Shown: one piece after another, positions 8,083 through 15,945 of the stretch
How positions within the stretch are numbered: the first letter of the stretch is position 1
Layout of the letters: the number at the start of each line of letters is the position of its first letter
Assembly: GCA_027620815.1 (NCBI GenBank)
Contig: JAQCDH010000003.1
Coordinates: forward strand, 1 to 30,971
Length of the DNA stretch: 30,971 nucleotides
Direction: 5' to 3'
Source: Bacillota bacterium
GTDB taxonomy: Bacteria; Bacillota_I; Bacilli_A; Acholeplasmatales; Acholeplasmataceae
The notes under the pieces: generated by a model
Seen by the model: only the letters and a program-made list of their open reading frames with translations
What the model was told of the DNA's origin: nothing
The model's database searches: none
Made by a program: the position numbers and the translations under genes

Positions 8083-11000
8083 TAACGGAAGCCTCCTTTA
8101 GGTTTTTGACCTGCACCGAGATCAACAAGTGATTTCACAGCTTCGTTTTCTCCGGTTTGTTCATCGATAAGCTCTACATATAAGCCTAATGCTTGAAGTT
8201 CTCTTGTAAGTACTCTAAATGACTCTGGAATCGATGCTTCTGGAATTGGTTTGTCATGTGTAATCGCTGAATACACGCGGTTACGTCCAATCATGTCATC
8301 GGATTTCACTGTTAACATTTCTTGAAGTGTATGTGCGGCACCATATGCATAAAGTGCCCACACTTCCATTTCTCCGAAACGTTGTCCACCATTTTGAGCT
8401 TTACCACCCATTGGTTGTTGAGTGACGAGTGTATATGGCCCAACACTTCTTGCATGGAGTTTATCTTCAACCATGTGTGAAAGTTTGATCATATACATGA
8501 CCCCTACTGAAATTCTATTTTCAAATGCTTGTCCTGTACGTCCATCATAAAGTTGTGTTTTACCATCTGCTTCAAGACCAGCTTCAGCAATAATTGCTTT
8601 TAAGTCTTCATCATCAACACCATCAAAAACTGGGGTTGCGATATTCACGCCTAATTTTTTAGCAGCAAGTCCTAAGTGAATTTCAAGAACTTGACCGATG
8701 TTCATACGTGAAGGAACCCCAAGTGGGTTAAGCATGATATCAACCGGTGTTCCATCTTCCATATATGGCATATCTTCTCTTGGTAAAATACGGGAAATAA
8801 CCCCTTTATTACCATGACGTCCTGCCATTTTATCCCCTTCAGAAATTTTACGTTTTTGAACGACATACACACGTATGTTTTCAGTCACGCCTGAAGGTAG
8901 GACACCATCTTTTTTCGTTAAGATTTGAACACTTTGGACAATTCCACCACCACCGTGTGGGACACGAAGGGATGAATCTCTGTATTCTCTTGATTTTTCA
9001 CCAATTACGGCATGAATAAGTTTTTCTGAAGGACTTGGTTCAAACATCCCTTTTGGTGTAATTTTACCAACTAAAATGTCACCTTCTTTCACTTCAGAAC
9101 CAGGAACAATAATTCCGCGTTCATCTAAATTACGAAGTGCATCAAGTCCAACGTTTGGTACTTCTCTTGTGAATTCTTCTTTACCTGAACCTGTTTTAAG
9201 TTCACGTGTTTCAATTTCGTATTCACTAATATGAATGGATGTATAAACATCTTCAGAAACTAAATCTTCAGATAAGATGATCGCATCTTCATAGTTATAA
9301 CCTTCCCATGTCATAAAGGCAATTGTGACGTTACGTCCTAGTGCAAGTTCACCTTTAAATGTTGAAGGTCCATCTGCAAGAATGTCTCCAGCATCAACAA
9401 ACTCACCTGTTTTGACAATTGGTTTTTGTAAAATCATGGTGTCTTGGTTAGATCTAAAGAAACGAATTAATTTGTAATCTGCAGTGTTATCAACACCTTT
9501 TTCAACAAGTTTATTTGCAATGTCTAAAGTAAAAGGTTCACTTTTGCTATATAACACGGTGCGACCGACTTTAACGGTATCTTCTGGTTCAGATGTAATT
9601 TTAATGTGTTTAGAGTCTGAATATGTGACATACCCTGATGTTTTAGAAACAACGACAGCACCTGAATCTTTTGCAGCACGATATTCAATACCTGTACCAA
9701 CAACTGGTGCTTCAGGAATAAGTAATGGCACTGCCTGACGTTGCATGTTGGCACCCATGAGCGCACGTGACGCATCGTCGTGTTCCAAAAACGGAATGGT
9801 TGATGTTGCAACAGATACAATTTGTTTAGGAGAAACGTCCATAAACGTCACTTGATCCACTTCAAACATGGATGTTTCACCACGATAACGTCCGATCACT
9901 TTATCATCAATAAAGCGTCCTTGTTCGTCGAGTTTAGAAGCAGCAGATGCAATGACTTCATTGTATTCTTCGTCTGCTGTTAAATATTTAAATTCACTTG
10001 ATACATAAATGCCATCTTTTTTGTGTTCAACGTTTAAGTAAGGTGTTTGAATAAACCCATATTGATCGACACGACCATAGGTTGCAAGTGAAGAAATAAG
10101 ACCGATTGAAGGACCTTCAGGTGTTTCAATAGGACAAATTCTACCGTAGTGAGAGTTGTGAACGTCACGTACTTCAACCCCAGCACGATCACGAGCAAGA
10201 CCACCCGTACCAAGTGCTGAAACACGGCGTTTTTGAGTGAGTTCTGCAAGTGGGTTAATTTGATCCATGAATTGTGATAATTGTGATGAACCATAAAAAG
10301 TTTTAATTGCACCAGCAAGTGGTGTCATATTGATAATTTGAGCTGGAGTGGCTTCACTAAAGACGGTTATAGACATTTTATCTTTAATATTTTTTTCTGC
10401 TCTTGCTAGACCAATTCTAAATTGATTTTTTAATAATTCGCCAATAAGTCTTAAACGACGATTTCCTAAATGGTCGATATCATCAATGTCACCTAAACCT
10501 TCATAAAGGTTTAAATAATAACTTAAAGATGCAATCATATCAGAAATGGTGATATGTTCTACTGTTTCTTCTTGATTACTACCGACGACACGAACAACTT
10601 TTAGCTTATCTGTATCTTCAACTCTTAAAAATACATCAAGCATCTCAACAACAACACCTTGACGATCTGTTTCTTTTTCATAAATATCTCGACCTAAAAA
10701 GAACTTAATGACTTTTTCATCAAGTGATTGTCTGTTTCTTCTTAAAATACCAATCACATCTTCTGTTACAGGTGTATTTTTTTCTACTAATACTTCGCCT
10801 GTTCTAAGATTGGATATTTTTTCTTTTGTATATAAAATATCGCCACCATCTGGAAGACGTTCAGCTAATATTTCATCAGGAAGTTCGTTTTGAAGAGAAA
10901 ATTCTTTTGTAATAATCTCTTTTCTAAATGCATGACGATTTTCTTTTAATATTGTTAACACTTCTTTTGTAACAACTGTATTTTCTTTAACTAAAACTTT

Positions 11001-11903
11001 TCCTGTTTTAGGATCAATGACATCTTGAGCAAGTGTTGCATTAAGTAATCTAGATAAAACATCAAGTTTTTTATTGAATTTATAACGACCAACTGCAGCA
11101 AGATCATAACGTCTACGATCAAATAAACGCATACGTACAAATTCACGTGCTGCATCTGCAGGTACTTTTTCACCTTGTCTTAGTTTTGCATAGACTTCAA
11201 TGATTGCTTCATCACTATTTTTTGTATCGTCTTTTTCAAAAGTTGAATCTAAGTAATCTGATTTTCCAAATACATCTGAAATATCTTTTTTCTTACCTAA
11301 ACCAATGGCACGAATGAACGTTGTCATTGGAACTTTTTTAGAACGATCTAATTTCGTGTATAAAATATCTTTAGAACCCATTTCCATTTCTAACCACGCA
11401 CCGCGTGTTGGAATGATTTGAGCTGTGTATCGTAATTGGTTTAATTTTTTATCAATTGAGCTTGTGTAGTAAGCACCCGCTGAACGAATGATTTGAGAAA
11501 CAACAACACGCTCTGCGCCATTAATAACAAAAGTTCCCGTTGGTGTCATCACCGGGATTTCAGCCATTAAGACTTTATTTTCTCTTACTTCGCCTGTTAA
11601 GACGTTTTCTAATTTAACTTTAACAGATAATTGTTTTGAAAAATTGATATCTCGTTTTTTCGCATCTTGAACGTTATATTTTGGTTCAGTTAGCTCGTGT
11701 TCTTCAAAATGTAGTTTCATATCACCGTTATGTGCTTCAATTGGTGAAATATCTTGAAGTAATTCTTTGATACCGTCTTTTAAAAACCATTCAAATGAGT
11801 TGGTTTGGATTTCGATCAAATTTGGTAGATCGATATCATAACGCATTCTTGAATAATTTCTTCGTGAAGCTTTTTTACCGTATTGAACTACGCGATATCC
11901 CAT
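8082..11903 (-). CDS. rpoB: DNA-directed RNA polymerase subunit beta
   Basis: Beta subunit of 1273 residues, about 80 longer than in B. subtilis. The rifampicin region (FYGSSQLSQFMDQINPL, from 536) is clear, with Ile549 for E. coli Asn518 and Gln557 for His526. The C-terminal KMAGRHGNKG and GGKAQNGGQRFGEMEVWAL motifs are intact. The extra length is partly an insert (about 295-400) in which a TGxVLVxxNTxVTxxV unit occurs twice; B. subtilis has a single related unit. The start has AGGAGAG 7 bases upstream, and MGYRVVQYGK matches the family start. It has its own promoter overlapping the end of ybxB, and its stop overlaps the rpoC start. Confidence 0.98.
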   Translation of the reverse strand: MGYRVVQYGKKASRRNYSRMRYDIDLPNLIEIQTNSFEWFLKDGIKELLQDISPIEAHNGDMKLHFEEHELTEPKYNVQDAKKRDINFSKQLSVKVKLENVLTGEVRENKVLMAEIPVMTPTGTFVINGAERVVVSQIIRSAGAYYTSSIDKKLNQLRYTAQIIPTRGAWLEMEMGSKDILYTKLDRSKKVPMTTFIRAIGLGKKKDISDVFGKSDYLDSTFEKDDTKNSDEAIIEVYAKLRQGEKVPADAAREFVRMRLFDRRRYDLAAVGRYKFNKKLDVLSRLLNATLAQDVIDPKTGKVLVKENTVVTKEVLTILKENRHAFRKEIITKEFSLQNELPDEILAERLPDGGDILYTKEKISNLRTGEVLVEKNTPVTEDVIGILRRNRQSLDEKVIKFFLGRDIYEKETDRQGVVVEMLDVFLRVEDTDKLKVVRVVGSNQEETVEHITISDMIASLSYYLNLYEGLGDIDDIDHLGNRRLRLIGELLKNQFRIGLARAEKNIKDKMSITVFSEATPAQIINMTPLAGAIKTFYGSSQLSQFMDQINPLAELTQKRRVSALGTGGLARDRAGVEVRDVHNSHYGRICPIETPEGPSIGLISSLATYGRVDQYGFIQTPYLNVEHKKDGIYVSSEFKYLTADEEYNEVIASAASKLDEQGRFIDDKVIGRYRGETSMFEVDQVTFMDVSPKQIVSVATSTIPFLEHDDASRALMGANMQRQAVPLLIPEAPVVGTGIEYRAAKDSGAVVVSKTSGYVTYSDSKHIKITSEPEDTVKVGRTVLYSKSEPFTLDIANKLVEKGVDNTADYKLIRFFRSNQDTMILQKPIVKTGEFVDAGDILADGPSTFKGELALGRNVTIAFMTWEGYNYEDAIILSEDLVSEDVYTSIHISEYEIETRELKTGSGKEEFTREVPNVGLDALRNLDERGIIVPGSEVKEGDILVGKITPKGMFEPSPSEKLIHAVIGEKSREYRDSSLRVPHGGGGIVQSVQILTKKDGVLPSGVTENIRVYVVQKRKISEGDKMAGRHGNKGVISRILPREDMPYMEDGTPVDIMLNPLGVPSRMNIGQVLEIHLGLAAKKLGVNIATPVFDGVDDEDLKAIIAEAGLEADGKTQLYDGRTGQAFENRISVGVMYMIKLSHMVEDKLHARSVGPYTLVTQQPMGGKAQNGGQRFGEMEVWALYAYGAAHTLQEMLTVKSDDMIGRNRVYSAITHDKPIPEASIPESFRVLTRELQALGLYVELIDEQTGENEAVKSLVDLGAGQKPKGGFR

Positions 11904-11975
11904 AGGGTCACTCTCCTAAAAAAATATGAATTTAATTGATGAGTCGTGGTAGAAAACAAGTTTTCGCATTATATA

Positions 11976-12005
11976 ATATTATCACAAAATGATGCAAATT
12001 GTCAA
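11976..12005 (-). promoter_or_regulatory. Sigma-A promoter for rpoBC
   Basis: TTGACA (12000-12005), an 18-base spacer, then TAATAT (11976-11981); a GATAAT with a 16-base spacer is an overlapping alternative. The -35 box overlaps the stop codon of ybxB. The untranslated leader would be about 65 bases. Confidence 0.8.
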
Positions 12006-12583
12006 TATTTTATCGCTTTGTAAACATCGTAACCTTTGGCTTTGTTTACGCGAGATACCTCATCAAACATCGTCTTTAAATAGACAACTGTTGATGGTGC
12101 ACCATGTCTTTTGCTAATCACTACATATAAAATACCGTTTGCTTCAAGTGCGTGAAAAGCTTGCTGATACAATGAAAAGATCATACTTTTGCCTGCTCGA
12201 ATTGGTGGATTAATCACTGCCAAATCATAGCCTTGACCAGGTACTACACTAGATTCAAGGACAAGAACATCTTTAAGATGCTCTGTATTTTTTTTCGCAA
12301 GTTGAACTGCACGAGGATTAATATCAAACATCGTAAGCTTCGCATTTGGATGTAACGTTTTTAACACGCATCCTAAAACACCATATCCACATCCTATATC
12401 TAGAATACTTGATACATCTGTTTCATGAATTGCATGAAGTAAGACATCACTTCCGTGGTCAACATGATCTTTTGAAAAGACGCCTTGGTCTGTAATAAAT
12501 GTAAAGATGTTATCGTTAAAACGATAAGTTATCGTCTTTTCTAGGCTCTTTAGTTTTTCATCGAATTGATAATAATGTGACAT
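12002..12583 (-). CDS. ybxB: Class I SAM-dependent methyltransferase, RsmC/YbxB-like
   Basis: Rossmann-fold methyltransferase of 193 residues. The SAM motif DIGCGYG lies near 59-65, an acidic residue follows in MFDINPRA, and the catalytic motif is NPPIRAGK (near 130-137), as in the RsmC-type guanine-N2 methyltransferases of rRNA. The early SDQGVFSKDHVDHGSDVLL-like stretch matches YbxB of Bacillus, and the place between rplL and rpoB is the same. By family the likely target is 16S rRNA guanine, but this is not proven for YbxB. No Shine-Dalgarno sequence is visible before the ATG, and the gene sits between the rplL terminator and the rpoB promoter, so it is probably expressed weakly by read-through. 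Confidence 0.85.
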   Translation of the reverse strand: MSHYYQFDEKLKSLEKTITYRFNDNIFTFITDQGVFSKDHVDHGSDVLLHAIHETDVSSILDIGCGYGVLGCVLKTLHPNAKLTMFDINPRAVQLAKKNTEHLKDVLVLESSVVPGQGYDLAVINPPIRAGKSMIFSLYQQAFHALEANGILYVVISKRHGAPSTVVYLKTMFDEVSRVNKAKGYDVYKAIKY

Positions 12584-12596
12584 AAATTAAACGGCC

Positions 12597-12631
12597 AAAA
12601 AACCCAAGACATCTAAATACCTTAGGTTTTT
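12597..12631 (-). terminator. Terminator between rplL and ybxB
   Basis: An 11-bp stem (AAAAACCTAAG / CTTGGGTTTTT, one G-U pair) with a 12-base loop and a T run on the minus strand, 22 bases after the rplL stop. It would end most rplKAJL transcripts and keep ribosomal protein output above that of rpoBC. Confidence 0.8.
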
Positions 12632-12652
12632 GATTGTTGATATTAGCTTAAT

Positions 12653-13027
12653 TTATTTAAGTTCAACAGTTGCACCAGCTTCTTCTAGTTCAGCTTTAAG
12701 TGCGTCTGCATCTTCTTTCTTAAGACCTTGTTTAATGACTGCATCTGCAGTTTCTGATAATGTTTTCGCTTCAGCTAACCCTAAGCCAGTTGCTGTACGA
12801 ACAACTTTGATAACTGCGATTTTGTTTGATCCGAATGTTTTTAAAATGACATCGAAATCTTTTTTTTCTTCAGCAGCTTCAACACCTGCACCCGCAGCTG
12901 GAGCAGCAGCAACAGCAGTTGGATCGATACCGAATTCTTCTTTTAAACCTTCAACCAATTCTTTAATTTCTAATAAAGACATTTCTTTCAATGCGTCTAC
13001 AAACGCTTGTTTTGTTAATTTTGCCAT
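12653..13027 (-). CDS. rplL: 50S ribosomal protein L7/L12
   Basis: Typical L12 of 124 residues: an N-terminal dimerisation domain (1-35), an Ala/Gly-rich hinge (AAPAAGAGVEAAEEKK, about 40-56) and a C-terminal domain containing KIAVIKVVRTATGLGLAEAK, which recruits translation factors. AAGGAG lies 12 bases before the ATG. It follows rplJ by 28 bases, as expected for the L10-(L12)4 stalk pair, and is followed by a terminator. Confidence 0.98.
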   Translation of the reverse strand: MAKLTKQAFVDALKEMSLLEIKELVEGLKEEFGIDPTAVAAAPAAGAGVEAAEEKKDFDVILKTFGSNKIAVIKVVRTATGLGLAEAKTLSETADAVIKQGLKKEDADALKAELEEAGATVELK

Positions 13028-13055
13028 GATTTTTATATTCTCCTTTTTATTTTTT

Positions 13056-13544
13056 TTATTTTGCTTCTTCGCTGATCATGTTAAGACCAACGGCTAATTC
13101 TCTAATTGGTTGCAATAATCCAACTGCGATTTGTGTAAGTAATACTTCTCTTGATGGTAGATTTGCAAGCATTTTTGTATCCGTTTCATTATAGAAACCA
13201 CCTTCAACCACGGATGCATTTAATACAACTTGTGGGTGCGTTTTTGCAAAATCGTTTAAGATTTTTGCAGGGGCAACAGCGTCTTGGTAACTAATCGCAA
13301 TTGCTTTAGGTCCAATAAAGATTTCTGAGAATTCACTGAATCCTGCTTTTAATGCTGCACGACGTGCAATGTTGTTTTTATATACTTTTGTATCACATCC
13401 AGCTTCTTTTAACTGAACACGTAATTCTGTGAAATCAGAAACAGTTAGTCCTGGATAATCAAAAGCGACAATTGAAACAGCAGTTTGCAATTTTTCAGCA
13501 AGTGTTTCTACAGATTGTTGTTTTTTTACAAGTATGTCTTTCAT
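13056..13544 (-). CDS. rplJ: 50S ribosomal protein L10
   Basis: L10 of 162 residues, base of the ribosomal stalk and binding partner of L12. I start it at the ATG at 13544 (MKDILVKKQQS), because AAGGAGG lies 5 bases upstream. The in-frame ATG at 13592 falls inside the attenuator hairpin of the leader and would add 16 residues absent from the family. The FDYPGLTVSDFTELR segment (near 27-42) and KVYKNNIARRAA (near 54-65) are L10 hallmarks. The L10 leader upstream suggests feedback control by the L10-L12 complex. Confidence 0.97.
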   Translation of the reverse strand: MKDILVKKQQSVETLAEKLQTAVSIVAFDYPGLTVSDFTELRVQLKEAGCDTKVYKNNIARRAALKAGFSEFSEIFIGPKAIAISYQDAVAPAKILNDFAKTHPQVVLNASVVEGGFYNETDTKMLANLPSREVLLTQIAVGLLQPIRELAVGLNMISEEAK

Positions 13545-13570
13545 CTTTTCCTCCTTATAGAATAAATAAA

Positions 13571-13604
13571 ACTCTTTGATTTTTAACGTCAAAAACCAAA
13601 GAGT
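13571..13604 (-). terminator. Attenuator hairpin of the L10 leader
   Basis: A long stem on the transcript (ACTCTTTG / CAAAGAGT extended by a U5/A5 part) with a loop of about 6 bases, followed by TTTTATTTATT. It lies between the L10-binding leader and the rplJ ribosome binding site, where a conditional terminator is expected. Confidence 0.75.
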
Positions 13605-13670
13605 CGAATTGTTTTGTGTATGCCTCGGTAGGATATTTAAGCATGTGCACCTACTGTCTTTGGTTTTGAT
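13605..13670 (-). promoter_or_regulatory. Ribosomal protein L10 leader
   Basis: The transcript contains AACCAAAGACAGUAGGUG, then after a short loop AAUAUCCUACCGAGGCAU. These are the conserved halves of the L10 leader found before rplJ in many Firmicutes, where the GUAGG/CCUAC stem and the flanking bases bind L10-(L12)4. The attenuator follows at once. Together they predict that excess L10-L12 stops rplJL transcription. The call rests on recognised motif and position; I did not run a covariance model. Confidence 0.82.
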
Positions 13671-13681
13671 TTAATTTTTTA

Positions 13682-14374
13682 TTAAGCTTTGATTGATTCT
13701 TCTAATACTTTGATGCCAGGTCCCATTGAAGATGATAATGTAATGTTTTTTACATATGATCCTTTAACAGTACTTGGTTTAATTCTTAATAATTGTTGAT
13801 ATAACGCAGCTAAGTTTTCACTAAGTTTTGAAGCGTCAAATGAAACTTTACCAATAGGTGCATGAATGTTACCAACTTTGTCTGTACGATATTCAATTTT
13901 ACCATTTTTAATTTCTTCAACAGCTTTTGCAACGTCCATTGTGACTGTGCCTGTTTTAGGGTTTGGCATTAATCCTTTAGGTCCAAGAACACGTCCTAGT
14001 TTACCTAATTTACCCATCATTGAAGGGGTTGCGACTAACACATCAAATTCTAACCAACCTTTGCTGATTTCTTCAATGAGTTCATCATCGCCAGCACGAT
14101 CTGCACCTGCAGTTTCAGCTTCTTTGATTTTTTCACCATCAGCAATAACAACAACACGTTGTGTTTTACCTGTACCATGTGGTAAGACAATGGCACCTCT
14201 TAAATTTTGTTCTGCTTGACGTGGGTCAAGATTAAGTCTGAATGCGACTTCTACAGATGCGTCAAATTTTGTAATCGACGTCTTTTTAACAAGCCCTAAT
14301 GCTTCTTCTGCGACATATAATTTATTTTTGTCGTAAAGTTTTACGGCTTCAAGGTATTTTTTACCTCTTTTCAT
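13682..14374 (-). CDS. rplA: 50S ribosomal protein L1
   Basis: L1 of 230 residues, close to the 232 of B. subtilis. It forms the mobile L1 stalk on 23S rRNA and is a known autogenous repressor in other bacteria. The start MKRGKKYLEA is chosen over the in-frame ATG at 14416 because GGAGGAT lies 5 bases upstream. The family signature around GKLGRVLGPKGLMPNPKTGTV is intact. The gene follows rplK by about 50 bases that hold a stem-loop, and is followed by the L10 leader. Confidence 0.98.
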   Translation of the reverse strand: MKRGKKYLEAVKLYDKNKLYVAEEALGLVKKTSITKFDASVEVAFRLNLDPRQAEQNLRGAIVLPHGTGKTQRVVVIADGEKIKEAETAGADRAGDDELIEEISKGWLEFDVLVATPSMMGKLGKLGRVLGPKGLMPNPKTGTVTMDVAKAVEEIKNGKIEYRTDKVGNIHAPIGKVSFDASKLSENLAALYQQLLRIKPSTVKGSYVKNITLSSSMGPGIKVLEESIKA

Positions 14375-14387
14375 GCTTATCCTCCAA

Positions 14388-14414
14388 ATGTGGTCTAGCG
14401 GGATATCCTCCCAC
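14388..14414 (-). promoter_or_regulatory. Stem-loop between rplK and rplA, possible L1 operator
   Basis: On the transcript a GUGG...CCAC pair encloses a G/C-rich centre with an alternative 6-bp hairpin (GUGGGA / UCCCGC). The element ends 3 bases before the rplA Shine-Dalgarno sequence. Its edges (GUGGGAGGA and GCUAGACCACAU) resemble those of the element before rplK. Autogenous control by L1 is known in other bacteria; that these are its binding sites is my inference. Confidence 0.4.
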
Positions 14415-14426
14415 AATTTAGATCCA

Positions 14427-14852
14427 TTATTCTTTTATTGTAATACCCATATTGCGGGCAGAACCAGCAATAATGTTCATTGCTGCTTCTACATCATACG
14501 CATTTAAATCACGCATTTTAAGTTCAGCGATTTCACGTAATTGTGCTTTTGTAACGGAACCAACTTTTTCTTTAAGTGCATTCTTTGCACCTTTTGTAAT
14601 GTTTGCTGCTTTTTTAAGCAGGTCACTTGCTGGTGGTGTTTTTGTTACAAATGAAAATGTACGGTCATCATATACTGAGATGACAACAGGAATCATATAT
14701 CCCATTTGATCTTTTGTTGCTTCATTGAATTGAGAACAAAAGGCTGGAATATTAACTTGAGCTTGACCTAGCGCTGGACCAACTGGTGGCGCAGGGGTTG
14801 CTTTTCCTGCTTGAATTTGTAGCTTTAATTGTTTTACAACTTTTTTAGCCAT
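14427..14852 (-). CDS. rplK: 50S ribosomal protein L11
   Basis: L11 of 141 residues, part of the GTPase-associated centre of the large subunit. The start MAKKVVKQLK fits the family and has AAGGAGGATG 5-8 bases upstream; the in-frame ATG at 14876 lies before this site and is rejected. The PAPPVGPALGQ motif (near 21-31) and the C-terminal GSARNMGI are characteristic. It is the first gene of the rplKAJL operon, with a consensus promoter about 80 bases upstream. Confidence 0.98.
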   Translation of the reverse strand: MAKKVVKQLKLQIQAGKATPAPPVGPALGQAQVNIPAFCSQFNEATKDQMGYMIPVVISVYDDRTFSFVTKTPPASDLLKKAANITKGAKNALKEKVGSVTKAQLREIAELKMRDLNAYDVEAAMNIIAGSARNMGITIKE

Positions 14853-14880
14853 GAACACATCCTCCTTCTTTTGCATAAGT

Positions 14881-14904
14881 ATGTGGTTTGACTTCGTCTT
14901 CCAC
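14881..14904 (-). promoter_or_regulatory. Stem-loop in the rplK leader, possible L1 operator
   Basis: The transcript can fold as GUGG-AA-GAC-GAA-GUC-AAA-CCAC: two short helices with a small internal loop, 5' of the rplK ribosome binding site. Its edges match the element between rplK and rplA. Confidence 0.38.
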
Positions 14905-14932
14905 TATGGTGTGTTTTAAAACATGCGAAATA

Positions 14933-14961
14933 ATATTATCACGAATAGATGCGGTTGTCAA
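14933..14961 (-). promoter_or_regulatory. Sigma-A promoter for rplKAJL
   Basis: TTGACA (14956-14961), exactly 17 bases, TAATAT (14933-14938): close to perfect. It lies just after the nusG stop, so the ribosomal protein operon is uncoupled from the nusG transcript, although no terminator is visible between them. Confidence 0.9.
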
Positions 14962-14970
14962 CGAAAATTA

Positions 14971-15516
14971 TTAGGATTCTATGACTTTCACTTCGTGTGC
15001 ATCAATTTCGGTTGGTGTTGCGCGACCAAAGAGGTCAATTTCAACAACAACTCTTGCTTGATCATTGTCTACTTGAGATACTTTTCCTTTAATACCTTGA
15101 TATGCTCCTGATAAAATTTCAACGTGTTCATTAAGCAATTGATCATATTTAGGTTTAGAAATGACACCGATTTTTAATAAGATTTGTTTAATCTCTTCAG
15201 CTGCTAGTGGAACTGGTTTTGTTCCTCCACCTGAAGATCCTAAGAAACCAGTTACACGCGGTGTATTTCTTACAACAAACCAAGATTCATCCGTCACAAT
15301 CATTTCAACAAAGACGTACCCTGGATAAAGTTGTTTGATTTTTTCTTTTTCTTTTCCGTTTTCTTTTTTTTCGATGATGGTTTCTTCTGGAACAATCACA
15401 CTGAAAATAAAGTCATTCATACCCATTGAATCGACACGTCTTAATAAGTCTTCTTTAACAGAATTTTCATACCCAGAATATGTTTGAATGATGTACCAAC
15501 GTTGCTGTTGGCTCAT
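14971..15516 (-). CDS. nusG: Transcription termination/antitermination factor NusG
   Basis: NusG of 181 residues. The NGN domain begins with RWYIIQTYSGYE (6-17), which contacts the RNA polymerase clamp; the KOW domain is at about 126-180, with HVEILSGAYQGIKGKV. A charged loop (KKENGKEKEK) interrupts the NGN domain near 51-60, as in Bacillus. The ATG overlaps the secE TGA stop (ATGA), and an AGGAG within the end of secE serves as its ribosome binding site. Order rpmG-secE-nusG-rplK is the ancestral one. Confidence 0.97.
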   Translation of the reverse strand: MSQQQRWYIIQTYSGYENSVKEDLLRRVDSMGMNDFIFSVIVPEETIIEKKENGKEKEKIKQLYPGYVFVEMIVTDESWFVVRNTPRVTGFLGSSGGGTKPVPLAAEEIKQILLKIGVISKPKYDQLLNEHVEILSGAYQGIKGKVSQVDNDQARVVVEIDLFGRATPTEIDAHEVKVIES

Positions 15517-15932
15517 AGGAGGTCTCCTAATAAATTAAGAATTAAGAAGTTAAATAATAAGATGACAAGTGTTAAGATTAATAAAAATATAATTGTTCTC
15601 GTTGACTGATCAATGAATTTTGAACGTGAAGGCCAGACAATTTTTTTAAGTTCTGGGACAGCTGGAATAAAAAACGGATAAATGACGAGGACAAGTCCAA
15701 ACATTGAAATCACGAGAAGTACCCATGAGAAAATAGTTCCGTTAGGTTCTGTTCCTAAAATTGGAAAGTTTGGGTTAATTTGAAGAAGTGGATTGCCACT
15801 AATAATCATTAAAGCAAGTCCTGCTGAAATAGTCGCAAGAACACCTAATAATAAATTTTCCCACTTATATTCTTTGGTGAGAACTTCTAATAATTTTGAT
15901 TTTTCTTCAGTATTTTTTACTTTGATAGCCAT
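15513..15932 (-). CDS. secE: Preprotein translocase subunit SecE, three-helix form
   Basis: SecE of 139 residues, much longer than the one-helix SecE of most Firmicutes (about 60). Three hydrophobic segments are visible: 27-45, 67-87 and 112-134. The conserved cytoplasmic amphipathic segment ELKKIVWPSR (94-103) precedes the last helix, which is the essential core clamping SecY. The two extra N-terminal helices recall the E. coli layout. The stop is TGA, overlapping nusG. An AGAGGTG about 8 bases before the ATG overlaps the rpmG TAG stop. The core identity is firm from the motif and context; the origin of the extra helices is open. Confidence 0.95.
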   Translation of the reverse strand: MAIKVKNTEEKSKLLEVLTKEYKWENLLLGVLATISAGLALMIISGNPLLQINPNFPILGTEPNGTIFSWVLLVISMFGLVLVIYPFFIPAVPELKKIVWPSRSKFIDQSTRTIIFLLILTLVILLFNFLILNLLGDLL

Positions 15933-15945
15933 AAAATATACACCT

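Noticed and set aside
12630..13097. 155-codon plus-strand frame over rplL
   Set aside because: It is antisense to rplL and the rplJ end, Ser/Ala-rich from the mirrored hinge codons, without a ribosome binding site.
15517..15528. AGGAG-AC-CTCCT inverted repeat before nusG
   Set aside because: A two-base loop cannot form; it is a coincidence of the ribosome binding site with the last codons of secE.
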